The notes: generated from the sequence alone by a model not told the origin. 64,000 nt of DNA from Ailurus styani (GCA_002007465.1 LNAC01000003.1:8104416-8168415); one strand, 5' to 3'; positions 32,904-44,799 are shown, numbered from the stretch's first letter. Program-made: numbers and translations.

Positions 32904-34925
32904 TTGGTTGCATGCTCCCTTGAAAGCTAATCAAGCAGATGATTCCCAGTAATGTTTATATGAATCAATTATCAGACAAGACAATTTTTTTAATTCTGAG
33001 CTCCAAGCATTATTCACGATTGAATTGATTAAAAAACATCTGTATTTGAATCAAATGCCATGCAAGTAGCCTCTGATTCTAGCCATTTCTTGGCTGTATT
33101 TTTTCAGAGTTGCATAACATATTTTGTGAACAACTCATTAAATAATGTTGTCTTCTTTACAGTATTCCATTAAGTATTCAAGTGCCCTATTTGCCTGTCA
33201 AGCTTCTTTTCCTTAAAATGGATTCCTGGCATTTCTAAAATTAAATACTGCCAGGGGGAAAAAAGAACTTTGCATTTATTGTGTAGAAAATTATGTGCTT
33301 TGACTGTCCAACAGATGATGTATTGGCAACTACCCAAGGTTCACATTTGTGGTCTCAGTTTGGAATTGGGATTCAGAAAGACTTCATGGTAGAGTGGTCT
33401 GCTCCCAAGTGTCTTCCCCAATCCTGATTGTTAGAATCCGTATAAAACCCCAACTGTACTCATTACAGCATTTACCATATTCATTCTTTCAATTGTGCTC
33501 ATTTTTACAACATGAAATATAGTTCTCCAGGGTATCTTTGTCAGCTTTCATTTCCTCACTGGACCTTTGACCAAATAGCTGTTAATTAGTGCTCTGTATT
33601 ATCATCCTAGGGTAGGTATGACGGAGCCAAGGTTTCATATCAGTTTGTTCCTTCCTTGGTTACTCACATGCTCTCAAGTCAACTAGCAAATGGTTTTAGA
33701 ATGCAGCAATTGCCTACTAAATTCAGAGAAGTCGAGAGCTGTGGTATAAAATAGTTCATCTGAGTGTTGGGAAGCATGCTGTGAAAATGAACTTTTTCTT
33801 CCTTTTGCTATTGGACAGTTCTCCTCTCTGCAAAGTTCTCCTTTGTCAAGTATGCACTGCAATTCATGTGTTTGAACTCTTGGGCTCTAAGGTGGTCAAT
33901 TATTAGAACAAAAACTACTGTTAAATTGGAGGTTAATGCTTCTCCCTAGCTTTTTTTTCTAGTGACTTCTGTTACTTTATGGTGAGCATGAGTTAAATGT
34001 TATCTTAACAGAATTCCTATGTTATAATTCCTGACATTCTAAGAGCTCAAAGTACATTTTTCCTTTATTACTAATGATGGTGAAGGTGTTCAAACCATGA
34101 TACTCCACAATATGCCCTTTGACATAGTGATTATTTTGAACTGAAGGCTTCAGAAGCAGATGCAAGAAGGGATCTCTGATGTCCCCCTTTCTACTTAAAA
34201 GCAGGTCAGAGTATTTTCCATGAGAACGGGGCCTGGACTATACCAGGAAGAGAAGGGCATTCTTCTCACTGGAGACTGGGAGTGGATACCAAAATGGGCC
34301 TGTGCAAACAAATCTACTAAAATCACTCTAATCTTCCATTAGTTTTCCCTGTGTACTTCCTAGTCACTTTCCCATAATTTACTGCCAATAAAAGCTTAAG
34401 CCCTTTTCCTTTGTCTTGTCATTTCTCTTCAAATTCATCAGTCTTTGTTAAAAAAATATATAAGCTTTCAGTCATATTTTTTTTCAAGTCTTCATTTTTC
34501 TTCTATTTTTATGAAGGCTCCTGTGTGCACACAAAAATATTAAATAAAATTCTCTTCTTAATCTGTCTTATATCCACTTAATTTTCAGGCCAGCCACAGA
34601 ATCTAAGAGGGTAGGGGAAGATTGTTTTTATTCCACTGTATTGGCCGTGATTCAAGTCCCTTACTATGTCCATTTGAATATAAGATAGAAATGATATGTT
34701 TGAGGAGATAAACAGCTAGAATATGATATTTCACATACTATCCCTAATTAACAAAGTGCATGGAATGGGTTCTTTTGACTCCTCAAACACAAATCTCAAC
34801 AAACCAGAAAGACATCTATGATCCAACCTAAGTTATGCCGAGTACGTGCTCTTTGCAGTGCTATGTTTCCATATGAGGAATACCTTTTTCAGATTGGTGG
34901 TCAAATGTCTCACTCTTAAGCCTGA
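32904..34925. other. Unassigned DNA, 2 kb
   Basis: I recognise no gene or firm repeat. About 33,405-33,530 may be a decayed L2 (CCCCAATCCTGATTGTTAG and a CATTACAGCATTTACCATAT stretch). The rest looks unique. Confidence 0.35.
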
Positions 34926-35148
34926 GAGTCAAATAATTTCTTTTTTTTTTAAGATTTTATTTATTTATTTGACACAGAGAGAGAGATTACAAGTAGGCAG
35001 AGAGGCAGGGAGAGGAGGAAGCAGGCTCCCTGCTGAGCAGAGAGCCCGATGTGGGCCTCGGTCCCAGGATGCTGAGATCATGACCTGAGCCGAAAGCAGA
35101 GGCTTTAACCCACTGAGCCACCCAGGTGCCCGAGTCAAATAATTTCTT
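34926..35148 (-). repeat. CAN-SINE, young type, with perfect TSD
   Basis: The body (34,943-35,131) has the GGCTTTAACCCACTGAGCC head. The TSD GAGTCAAATAATTTCTT is perfect at 34,926-34,942 and 35,132-35,148. Its 5' end faces the 5' end of the next SINE 31 bp away. Confidence 0.96.
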
Positions 35149-35369
35149 AAACTATTTTACCCAACTGGGGTGTCTGGGTGGCTCAGTGGGTAAAAGCCTC
35201 TGCCTTCGGCTCAGGTCATGATCTCAGGGTCCTGGGATCGAGCCCCACATCGGGTTCTCTACTCAGCAGGGAGCCTGCTTCCTCCTCTGTCTCTGCCTGC
35301 CTCTCTGCCTACTTGTAATCTCGCTCTGTCAAATAAATAAATAAAATCTTTTAAAAAAACTATTTTACC
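35149..35369 (+). repeat. CAN-SINE, young type, with TSD
   Basis: The body (35,163-35,357) starts near CTGGGGTGTCTGGGTGGCTC with GTGGGTAAAAGCCTCTGCC and ends AATAAATAAAATCTTTTAAA. The TSD AACTATTTTACC is at 35,149-35,160 and 35,358-35,369. With the 34,943 copy it forms a head-to-head inverted pair. Confidence 0.95.
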
Positions 35370-35984
35370 ACTATTATGAAGTTAATAAGTCATCATTATC
35401 AACAACAAAATGAGTTTCCTATGGAATCAGTGATATAGGTTACTGCTATAGGCTATTTTGTAAGTTCAGGGATAGATTGGAGCTCTGTGTTATACAGGAT
35501 TAGTTTGTAACCACCAGCTAGCTGAATATGAACACTATTTTCCTTCATTATGGGTGTGGATAGAAATGTGGCCAATCTTTCATAATGACTTCAAACATTT
35601 CAGGAATGCAGCATGACCCTTCCCAAAGATGGGATGGTCAGCAGGGTGCATTACCATGTGGGATGAAGATTCTTTACTTATTTCCCCAGAGGATATCAAA
35701 TGAAAGGTTTATGTGATTCTGTTTTCAAGGATTCTGCTTTGGCTTGGTTCTGGGAACTCCCCTGTCGAATGATGATAGCTTCTTTCCAAAACATGTTGAT
35801 ACTAGGATAAAGTTACTATATCTTAGAGCGGGAAGCTATTTACATGATCCATATTGTAAAAATTGCCTGTTGAACGTAACTGGTCATATGTTTTCTATAT
35901 TTGGGAAAATTTTTGAAACACTGGGTAAAAATTAGAAATGACACAACTTTTGGAATAAGTAGGACTTTAAAAAATCCACAAAAA
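35370..35984. other. Unassigned DNA
   Basis: No family or gene recognised. The 63-codon frame at 35,744-35,935 matches nothing I know. Confidence 0.35.
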
Positions 35985-36138
35985 CCCTGGGTTTGAGTTC
36001 TGTGTTCACCCCTCCACCACTAACTAGTTGCTTGGTCTTCAATAAACCATAATCTTTCTACCTTTTAGTCTGTAAACTTGAAATGAGGATAACAAAGCAT
36101 ACTTAGTGGTTGCTGTAAGAATTCAATAATAAAAATAT
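35985..36138 (+). repeat. MIR SINE fragment
   Basis: TTGAGTTCTGTGTTCACCCC, CACTAACTAGTTGCTTGGTC, then TAGTCTGTAAACTTGAAATG, AGGATAACAAAGCATAC and GGTTGCTGTAAGAATTCAAT follow the MIR order from the core to the 3' part. Confidence 0.65.
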
Positions 36139-37967
36139 ACAAATGACCTAATGATCTTTGGTCTTTAAGAAAAAAAAAAAAACAGAGTTGGATAGTAGTT
36201 AAAGCAGCAAAAACAGGTTTCATCCAAAACTTACTGCAATAGGGGAAGAAAGACCTCCTTGGAAAACAGAGCTCAACTCTGACTACAGTGTGCGCAAGTA
36301 GGAATCTTCAGCCAAGGATCAGGGTAGAGGTAAGTAGACGATGATTTACTAAGAGAAAACATCAGGGGTAAAGGAGATCCTAACTAAACTGACCTAACAG
36401 GATCTTTGCTGAAGACACGCCAGGATGATTGGACATCATTTGGGTGATGCTTGGAGGATGAGAAACCCGAGGAGATATTGAGGCTGAACAGATAGAAAGG
36501 ATGGGGGACTCTTGCTAACTGCTCTAGCAGGATTCTTGCTGAAACTGGATTTTATAAGGAAGTGCATAGATGGGCCTAGAAGAAGGCTCTGGAGCCTAAC
36601 TAAATTTTGGTCAAGCAAAGAATCTTTGTCATTGGTCACAGTATGATCAGTAAGCCTTGTGTCCTACTATTCATTGCTATTATCTTAGTATTTAGGAACT
36701 CTCACTGTATTAATATGTAAATATGTATAATTTACCAAGAGAGGCATGTTTTTATTTCTTTGACATACCGAGTTATTTTAGATTCCAAGAAAGTAATTCG
36801 ATAAAAAGACACTGAACATTATTTTGATATTTCTTTAAAAAATTAATATTTCTAGGGTTAATGAATTTTACAGGCTTATATTGGACATCTATGAATAAAT
36901 GCCACAGTTACTGAGAAAGGTTAGTAAACACTCTGAAATTTGGTTTCTTTCTGTTTCAAAGAGTATGTGCACTCAAAATGTGATGTAACTCTTGTGGATA
37001 AATCCCTGTACCCTCCCACAGAAGATTTCCATTATACCTTGACAACAGCTTGTCATCCATTTGGCAATTTTACCCTTTGAAAACAACCAAATTTTGTACT
37101 GTGGAGGTGTGTTTTTAAGATGGGAGCTTTGGTTTTCATTCCTTTATTTCCTTATGCATCTAGCAAAAGGAAATTCAAATCCCTAAGGTAAAAAATTTCA
37201 TGAGGATAAATTTTACATTTTGATCTAAGTTGTATTTTTAAAATGTAACACTCAAAGTACATTGATTTGCAGTTACTTTATAACAAAGAGATACCAAATA
37301 TTGAATTTAAATGGAAATATCCTTTCTCATGGGCCTGGCAACAAATTTCCTCCTTGAGAATGGCTTTGGATTTCCATGGCCTTTGTGTAATTCTTAGTTT
37401 TACATCTTTGATCATAACAGCTTGTTCATCTTAGTTTTTCTCCAATTATCCTGGCTTCCACATTTAAAAGTCAAAAAAGCAAACATGAATATACCAGGAT
37501 GGCTTGAAATGAATAAGAAATCCTGGGAACTAGATTAGTTTCTAATCAATTTTTCCATACAGACCCGCATAAGTTTGGCTCAAATGTAAGGTCTGCTATT
37601 CTGACTTCTGAATTTACTGTAATTCTGTATTTTGACTTTGATTAATTCAATTGATTAATCCTGTTACTGTCTTTGTATATTCACTTACTATGATGCTATG
37701 ATATTCTAGTGGGTTTTCTGAATAGTCATCACTGATCTTACAACTCAAGTTATGCAAATGACTTAAGTCAGATGATAGAAGGACACATTTCAGAAATTCT
37801 ATTTTGAAGGAAAACTATAAACATATTTTATAAGTGAGTTTTTCATTTTCATAATTACTTCAAATATCAAATTACAGTAGACTTTGTCAATGCAGAGACG
37901 AGAGCTTTGACAATAAAAATTTAAAAATCATTAAATATTAAAGTAGTCCTTTGGAAATCTGATAATT
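36139..37967. other. Unassigned DNA; possible old LTR at about 36,200-36,640
   Basis: CTAACAGGATCTTTGCTGAA (about 36,395) and CTAGCAGGATTCTTGCTGAA (about 36,524) are related direct copies. The surrounding composition recalls an old ERV LTR, but I cannot name it. The remainder (36,640-37,967) is AT-rich and unassigned. Confidence 0.3.
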
Positions 37968-38009
37968 ACACACACACACACACACACATGCACACACACA
38001 TACACACCA
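37968..38009. repeat. (CA)n microsatellite
   Basis: An ACACAC run interrupted once by ATGC and once by ATAC. Confidence 0.93.
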
Positions 38010-38069
38010 CATTTTATTCAGAAATAGATGTTTCATCTGTCAGGTGCAGACCCTATCTTGACCCTATCT

Positions 38070-38162
38070 TGTAAAGAAGAAAACTGAACTTCTGAGAAAT
38101 TAATTTTGCTAAGATCACACAACTAAACAGAGGAAGCTGAAAGACTAATCTAGGCTTATTTA
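38070..38162 (-). repeat. MIR SINE fragment
   Basis: AAGAAGAAAACTGAACTTCT, AATTTTGCTAAGATCACACA, then ACTAAACAGAGGAAGCTGAA match the reverse MIR core (GAAACTGAGG...AAGTAACTTGCCCAAGGTCACACAGC). Confidence 0.6.
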
Positions 38163-38334
38163 ATATTACCGCTTCTTTTTGTTCCACCATGTTCTATGCC
38201 TTGAAATCTACAATTTGGCTGAGCTCTTGGCCTCAAAAGATACTGTCTAAAGGGAGAGACAAATAAGTTAACAAGCACTTAACATACACTTGAAAAGCAG
38301 GATAAGTTTTACTAGTTTCGTGGGAACTTTTTCA

Positions 38335-38640
38335 AAATTTGTTTTATTATGTTTTTATTGAGATATAATTGACATATGACATTGTGTAATTTTAAGGTTT
38401 ATAATATGTTAATTTGATATATTTATATATTGCTGTATTACCTCTGTAACTTTAGGTAATACTTCTATCATATCATATAATTATCATTTCTTTTTTTGTG
38501 GTGAGAACATTTAAGATCTAGTCTCTTAGCAACTTTTAACTAAATAATACTGTATCATTGACTATAATCACTAGGTTGTGCATTAGCTCTCCAGGACTTA
38601 TTTATCTTCTGACTGTAAGTTTGCAACATGGGAACTTTTT
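38335..38640 (-). repeat. L1 3'-region antisense fragment
   Basis: TTTTATTGAGATATAATTGA, CATATGACATTGTGTAATTT, then GGTGAGAACATTTAAGATCT, CTCTTAGCAACTTTTAACTA and GACTTATTTATCTTCTGAC are the usual antisense landmarks of this old-L1 segment. Confidence 0.75.
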
Positions 38641-39839
38641 GATGGGTCCAATTTAGTCTGTTTTGAGACCTCAGGCAAAATTTCATTGAGAAACAGGCTT
38701 GAGAAGGAACAGAAACTTTGAAGGCAAGAATAGGGAGAACATGACAACAAGAGGAAATAGCACATATAAACCATTTGAGACATAAAAGAACATTTCAACG
38801 TTAAGAAATCACGAAGAGGTACATGTGGTAAGAACCTAGAAAATAAGAGGATGCCTGAAGTCTTAAAGCCTTAGACACCATGGTTAGGAATTGGGACTGT
38901 ATACCATAGACAACTAGAAGGCACGGGAGGGTTTTCATCATTGGAGGAAACTTTGATCACTCAACAAATTCTTGAGTGCTTATTATTACCGGGCACTAAT
39001 CCTGTTCATGAATTAGAAGGATGTCAGACAAAAATATAGAAAACAGACCAGAAATGGAAAAGACTAGAGACCATTTCAAAACCTTCAGGCAAAAATGATA
39101 CGACACAATTGAGGTAGAGGCTACACCTATTTCATCTTTGGGTGAGTTTTTGTCAGAGGGTACAATAATAGCAAATACGATTTTAGTAGTTCTCTCCTCT
39201 AATCTTTCTTCCCTTTACCTGCCAAGCCTCCTAACACTTTCAGTGCCCCAGCAGACCTCTGAGGGGCTAGCTCACAAGTTTCTTGTGGATACAGATACTA
39301 CCATCTGACTTGATCCAGTCACCACTGTATTTCATTAGCATGCCAGAGATGCTGTCTCAAGTGGGAGACAAGTTCAGGAACTACACTCTTGAGACAATAT
39401 CACCAGTACAAACCTCTACAAACTTCTGTTTCTAGCCCAGGACTATAAAGTTCTTCTGTTTCATTTAGTGAAATACTTCTTAAAAAGCTTAACACACTCA
39501 GGAGAAACACTGTATGTTCTGCTCCGTCCTTGGTCCCTAATGGAGGACTCACTAAGAAGTGAGGAGGGTCCTTCTCTACTGTGCCAGACATCTTATACTA
39601 CTCACATTTTAATTCACAGCTTTTTTTTTCTTCATATCTCCTGCTTTTTGTTCTCTTCGTGTTTCACTTATTGAATGAAAGTTTAGAAATATTCACGTGG
39701 GAAGAAAGGCTGATGTGAGGAGGTAGATGAAGTAGTCCAGGTAATGGAGCTTTATCACACAGCCAATGTATGGATGCAGAGTTCACTTACAGAAATCTTT
39801 CTCCATGGTCCCCAAGGCCCAGGTCTGTGGTTCATAGTA
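38641..39839. other. Unassigned DNA
   Basis: About 38,960-39,010 weakly resembles an ancient repeat end (CAACAAATTCTTGAGTGCTT). Otherwise nothing recognised. Confidence 0.3.
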
Positions 39840-40310
39840 GACAGATTTTTAATTTTTTTTATGAGACTTTATTTTTTAGCACGGTTTTTGGTTCACAGTA
39901 AAATTAAGCTGAAGGTACAGAGATTTCCCACATATGTCCTGATCCCATGTTTGCACAGCTCGCCTCATTATCAACACCCCGCACACAGTGGTATATTTGC
40001 TACCACTGATGAACCTACATAGACGCGTCATTACCAACCCACGTCTGCAGTTTACAGTAGGGTTCACTCTTGGTGTAGTACTTGCTATGGGTTTGGACAA
40101 ATGTTTCATGGCACGTGTTCTTCATTACTGTATGGTACAGAGTAGTTTCACTGTGCCCACATCTGCTGGGTCTAAGCTATTCATCCCTTCAGACAACCAG
40201 TCATCTTTTTACTGTCTCTATAGTTTTGTCTTTTGCAGAATGTCATAGAGTGGGAATCATTACATGTAACCTTTTTAGATTGGCTTCTTTTACTTTGTAT
40301 ATATATTTAA
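39840..40310 (-). repeat. L1 3'-region antisense
   Basis: The order GCACGGTTTTTGGTTCACAG, AGGTACAGAGATTTCCCACA, TTATCAACACCCCGCACACA, GTAGGGTTCACTCTTGGTGT, TGGGTTTGGACAAATGTTTC, CTTTTTACTGTCTCTATAGT and AGAATGTCATAGAGTGGGAA matches old L1 sequence read antisense. It appears to resume at 40,966 after unrelated DNA and two SINEs. Confidence 0.75.
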
Positions 40311-40579
40311 GTTTCTTCTGTGTCTCTCTCTTTTTAATTTTTGAGAAGATCTTGGAAGCTTATACAAACTAAATATTTCATATAACCCGTAATACATTTC
40401 CTTTATTGTTCTTAATACAATATCATTTTTTTAAATTACAAACATTTTCATCAAGCCCCATATTGTTGCCTCCAAATCTCCTTTAATGTATCCCAGTGTG
40501 CTCTAAAATATCCTCATTTCCATGGATGACATGATGTGGAAAAGGGTTGAGAAGCACTGTTTTCAACTTTGGATCCGGA
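40311..40579. other. Unassigned insert with a hAT-like end
   Basis: The stretch between the two L1 pieces is unassigned. GGTTGAGAAGCACTG at 40,547-40,561 resembles a hAT (MER5/MER20-type) terminal repeat read outward, so a decayed hAT element is possible. Confidence 0.3.
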
Positions 40580-40770
40580 TTTTTTTTTTTTTTAGATTTT
40601 TATTTGTCTGAGAAAGAGTGCATAAGTGGAGTAAGGGGGTAGGGGAAGAAGGAGAAGAAGACCCCCCACTGAGCAGGGAGCCCAACTTGGGGCTCTATCT
40701 CAGGACCCTGAGATCATTACCTGAACTGAAGGCAGACACTTAACTGACTTAACCACCCAGGCACTTCTCC
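40580..40770 (-). repeat. CAN-SINE (old), first of a tandem pair
   Basis: Poly-T start, TAGATTTTTATTTGTCTGAG, CACTGAGCAGGGAGCCCAAC, GGACCCTGAGATCATTACCT and a TTAACCACCCAGGCACTTC head. It is diverged and directly abuts the tail of the next copy. Confidence 0.88.
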
Positions 40771-40965
40771 TTTTTTTTTTTTTTAATATTTATTTATTTA
40801 TTTTAGAGAGAGAGAGAGAGAGTACTCATGCAAGCAGGGAAAGGGCCAGAGGAAGAGCATCTCAAGCAGATGCCCAGTGGAGCTTAAGCCCACGACCCTG
40901 AGATCATGATCTGAACCGATATCAAGAGTCAGATGCTTAACTGACTGAGCCACTCAGGTGACCCT
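40771..40965 (-). repeat. CAN-SINE (old), second of a tandem pair
   Basis: Poly-T, TTTATTTATTTTAGAGAGAG, CCCACGACCCTGAGATCATG and a GACTGAGCCACTCAGGTGAC head. Same orientation as the 40,580 copy. Possible outer flanks GATCCGG (40,572) and GATCAGG (40,969) suggest one insertion landing in or beside the other. Confidence 0.88.
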
Positions 40966-41150
40966 TAGATCAGGTTTCTTAACTGACCCTTGATAGATTT
41001 CCATAAGTGTGTAAACTGTTCAAATGCATCTTTGGCGAGATGGTCCATAGTTATCCTCAGGGTCTGCCATGTCTTTTATCTAGATAGCTCATTTATTTAA
41101 GTGCTGAATAATATTCCATTGTCTGGATATACTACAGTACTAGAGTTCAG
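40966..41150 (-). repeat. L1 ORF2 C-terminal antisense fragment
   Basis: CTGCCATGTCTTTTATCTAG, ATAGCTCATTTATTTAAGTG and CTGAATAATATTCCATTGTC with TGGATATACTACAG match the L1 segment that follows the 39,840-40,310 piece. Confidence 0.65.
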
Positions 41151-41189
41151 TTTAGAGTAACTAGGATCATCAGAGTTGGTTACAGCTTT

Positions 41190-41763
41190 GTAGTAATAAT
41201 ACTAAAGGTGAATGATGCCACTATTTTGCACAGTGGGACAAATATTAATTTCTGCAGACAAAACCCTTAAAGATGACAATATCCTTAATGATGATGCTGC
41301 CCTCAAAGAATATAATCATAATGAGGAAAAGTTTGCAGTGGTTATGGTGACAAATCCCAAAACAGAGACAACAGCAGCCCCAGTTACAACCCGGTGATCT
41401 AGTCCTGTGATGACTGCTCCAGGTGGGTCATCCACAGCAGCAACCATAGCTCAAACCTCAACCACTGTCTCGGCTCTGGTCCCCACTTCTGCACCACCAT
41501 TGTTCCAGCATCATGGACAGCGGCATCTTCTGAACTGCACCTCCTTGTGCAACTAAACAAGATAAACCTGCACGGAAGCCAGTGGAGACTCCAGTGACTA
41601 CCACTGGCCCAATACCAACCAAATGGCACATAAGAAAATTCTCATTAAAAAACCTTTTTTAAAGAGCAACAAGAGAACTTGTGACAGGTTGGTCTTATGA
41701 GAATATGGCAATGAAATCATGTCCATGAACTGGTTTCAATAACTCTTCCAGGGCAGTAAAGTA
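41190..41763 (+). pseudogene. RAD23B: RAD23B processed pseudogene fragment
   Basis: RAD23B is a nucleotide excision repair and ubiquitin-proteasome shuttle protein. An open stretch at 41,212-41,397 reads VGQILISADK, then NDDAALKEY and EEKFAVVMVTNPK. These correspond to the end of the N-terminal ubiquitin-like domain of RAD23B, where the parent has a single LxDD/NDD segment; here an extra DDNIL-like repeat is present. After stops and frame changes the Thr/Ala/Pro-rich linker continues (41,400-41,600). The first UBA domain is then visible around 41,670-41,760 (LVTGWSYENM, and later RAVKY). Codons of several parental exons are contiguous with no introns, so it is a retrocopy. No poly-A is visible and both ends are truncated. 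RAD23A fits less well, because the NDDxALKEY segment and linker favour RAD23B. Confidence 0.82.
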
Positions 41764-42998
41764 CCTTTTTTTTTTAACTTTAACCAATTATTTTAAAAAT
41801 TTACATTACTCATATTCTTTCTTTTTTAGAGCAGTTTTAGAGTTACAGAAAAATTGACCAGAGAGTTGGATTTGGTTCGCTAATGTCTCGTTAAAGATTT
41901 TTGCATCTGTGTTCATGAGATACATTGTCTGTGGTTTCTTTTCTTGTAATTGTCATTGTCTGGTTTGGGTTAATGTTGACCTAATAGAATGAGTTAGGGA
42001 GTATTTCCTCTGCTTCTGTCTTCTGAAACAGATTGAGGAGAATTGGTATAATTTCATCTTCAAATGATTCATAGAATTCAGAAGTGAACACAGCAAATCC
42101 TGGGACTTTCTTTTGTTAGGTATGATTATTTGAATTGCTTTAGTATATATAGCTTTATTCAAATTGTCTATTTTTCCTTGTGTGAATTTTGGCAGATTAT
42201 GTCTTTTAAGGAATTGGTCCATTTCATCTAGGTTGTCAAATCTGTGGACTTAGAGTTGTTCATGGCATTCCTTTATTGTCATTTCAATGTCCAAAGGATC
42301 TTTAATGATGTACCCCTCTCATTTCTGTTATTAGTAATTTGTACTCTTTTTTAGAGAGAGACTTATCAAATTTATTGATATTTTCAAAGAACCAGTTTTT
42401 CGTTTAGTTTATTTTCTCTACTGATTTCTTAGTTTCATTTCATTGACTTATGCTTTAATTCTTATTATTTCTTTTCTTCTTTTTACTTTGGATTTATTTC
42501 ACTCTCCTTTTTCTAGTTTCATAAAGCAAATGCTTTGATTACTGATTTGGGGACTTCTTTTCTAATATGTGCATTCAATGCTATAAATTTCCCTCTAATC
42601 ACAACTTTTACTCATCCCACAAATATTGATAAGCTGCATTTTTATTTTTACTTAGTTCAAAATATTTTAAAATTTATTTTGAAATTTCTTCTTTGATCCA
42701 TGTGTTATTTAGAAGTGTGTTCTTTTAATCTTCAAGTATTTTGGAACTTTCTGTTTGATTCTGGTTTAATTCCATTGTGGCCTGAGAGCAGATATTGTAT
42801 GATTTATGTTATTTTAAATTTGTTGAGGTATGTCTTACGACCCAGCATGTAGTCTATTTTGGTGAATGTTCCATGTGAGCCTGAGGAGAATGTGTATTCT
42901 GTTGATGTTGGGCGAAGTAGTGTACAGCTGTCAATTAGATCCATTTGATTGATGGTGTTGTTGAGTTCAGTTATGTCCTTACTTATTTTCTGAAATGT

Positions 42999-43220
42999 TG
43001 GTTCTGCAATTTTTTTAAGGTTTTATTTATTTATTTGACAGAGAGAGAGAGAGAGAGATCACAAGCAGGCAGAGAGGCAGGCAGAGAGAAGAGGAAGCAG
43101 GCTCCCTGCTGAGCAGGGAGCCTGATGCGGGTCGCAATCCCAGGACCCTGAGATCATGACCTGAGCCGAAGGCAGAGGCTTTAACCCACTAAGCCACACA
43201 GGTGTCTCTGGTTCTGCATT
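42999..43220 (-). repeat. CAN-SINE, young type, nested in L1, with TSD
   Basis: The body (43,012-43,208) has a GGCTTTAACCCACTAAGCCA head and a GAGAGAGAGAGAGAGATCAC tract. The TSD TGGTTCTGCAAT/TGGTTCTGCATT is at 42,999 and 43,209. The L1 text resumes directly. Confidence 0.95.
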
Positions 43221-43903
43221 GCTGCTAGAGGGCTATTGAAGTCTCCAACTATGATAGTGGATCATGTATTTCTTCATGCAGTTTTATAAGTTTCTGTCCC
43301 ACATATTTTGATGCTCTGTTGTTAGGTGCAAGCACGTCAGGGATTGTTGTGTCTTCCAAGGGAACTGACATACTTATCGTTATGCAGTGTTCTTTTTTAT
43401 CCTTTATGATTTTCTTTGCTCTGATTTCTGCTGCCTAAAATTAGTATAGCTATTTCCTCTTTCTTTTGGTTAGTGTTAGCATGCTATATCTTTCTCCATT
43501 CACTTTTATTCTATATGTGGCTTTACATTTATGTGGCTTTATGTGGATTTTTTTGTAGACAACATATAGTCGGGTCTTGTTTTTTGATCCACTCTACAAT
43601 CTCTGTCTTGTAATTGATGCATTTAGACCATTGATATTTAAAGTGGTTCTAGATACAGTTGGGTTAATATCTACCACATTTATTACTATTTCCTATTGCT
43701 GCCCTTACTCTTTATTTCTAGTTTTGTCTTCCCATCCTTTTCTGCCTTTTGAGCACTTTATGTAAATCCATTTTCTTTCCTTTCTTAATATACCAGATAT
43801 ATTTCTTTTTTTACTTTTAGTTGTTGCTTTATAGTTTGCAACATACACATAACTAATCCAAGTCTACTTTCAAATAACACTATTCTCCTTCATAGGTAGT
43901 GTT

Positions 43904-43953
43904 AAGGACCTTTTTTTTTTTTTTTTAGATTTTATTTATTTATTTAACACAGA

Positions 43954-43984
<31 letters not shown>

Positions 43985-44148
43985 GATCACAAGTAGGCAG
44001 AGAGGCAGGCAGAGAGAGAGGAGGAAGCAGGCTCCCCGCTGAGCAGGGAGCCCAATGCCGGCCTCGATCCCAGGACCCTGAGATCGTGACCTGAGCCGAA
44101 GGCAGAGGCTTTAACCCACTGAGCCACCCAGGCACCCAAGCACCTTTT
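43904..44148 (-). repeat. CAN-SINE, young type, nested in L1, with TSD and (GA)n
   Basis: The body (43,915-44,137) has the GGCTTTAACCCACTGAGCC head and an expanded GAGA run (43,953-43,981). The TSD is AAGGACCTTTT (43,904) against AAGCACCTTTT (44,138). Confidence 0.95.
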
Positions 44149-44564
44149 AATAAGAAAATAACCTAATTCTTCTCTCCCATCCTTTGTATTCATTTCACTT
44201 ATATGTAAACATAAATAAGCATACATATTATAATTGAATATATTATTGCTGTTTTTATTTTGAACAAATTGGGATCGGCCACATAAATTAAGAATAAGAA
44301 AAATGTAAGTTTTTATTTTATCTTCACCTTACTCATTTTCTGATGCTCTTCCTTTTTAAATATAGATCTGAGTTTCTGACCTGTATCATCTTCCTTCTCT
44401 TTACAGAAGAGCTGTTAACATTTCTTGTGTGGCAGGTATACTGGCAACAAATTCTCTCAATTTTTGTTTATCTGAGAAAGTCTTTATTTCTCCTTCACTT
44501 TTGAAGCATAATTTCATAGATTATAGATTTCTAGGTTGATGTTTTTTTTCTTTCAGCACTTTGA

Positions 44565-44799
44565 CTATTGCAGTCCATGGGGCGCCTGGGTGGCTCGGTT
44601 GGTTGAGCTTTTGACTCTTGGTTTCTGCTCAGGTCACAATCTTGTGGGTTGTGAGGTTGAGTCCGAGTCAACCTCCACGCTCAGCGGGGAGTCTGCTTGA
44701 GATTCTCTCTGCCCCTCCCCTCGCTTTCATTTCTGTACTCTTTCTCCCTAAAATAAATATATAAATCTTAAAACAAACAAAAAAAGAATATTGCAGCCC
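44565..44799 (+). repeat. CAN-SINE (older head), nested in L1, with TSD
   Basis: The body (44,579-44,787) starts GGGGCGCCTGGGTGGCTCGG with GTTGAGCTTTTGACTCTTGG, and ends AAATAAATATATAAATCTTA plus A/C-rich tail. The TSD is CTATTGCAGTCCA at 44,565 against ATATTGCAGCCCA at 44,788. Opposite orientation to the other two SINEs in this L1. Confidence 0.93.

Noticed and set aside
41953..43765. 89- and 62-codon frames
   Set aside because: They lie in antisense L1 ORF2 sequence.
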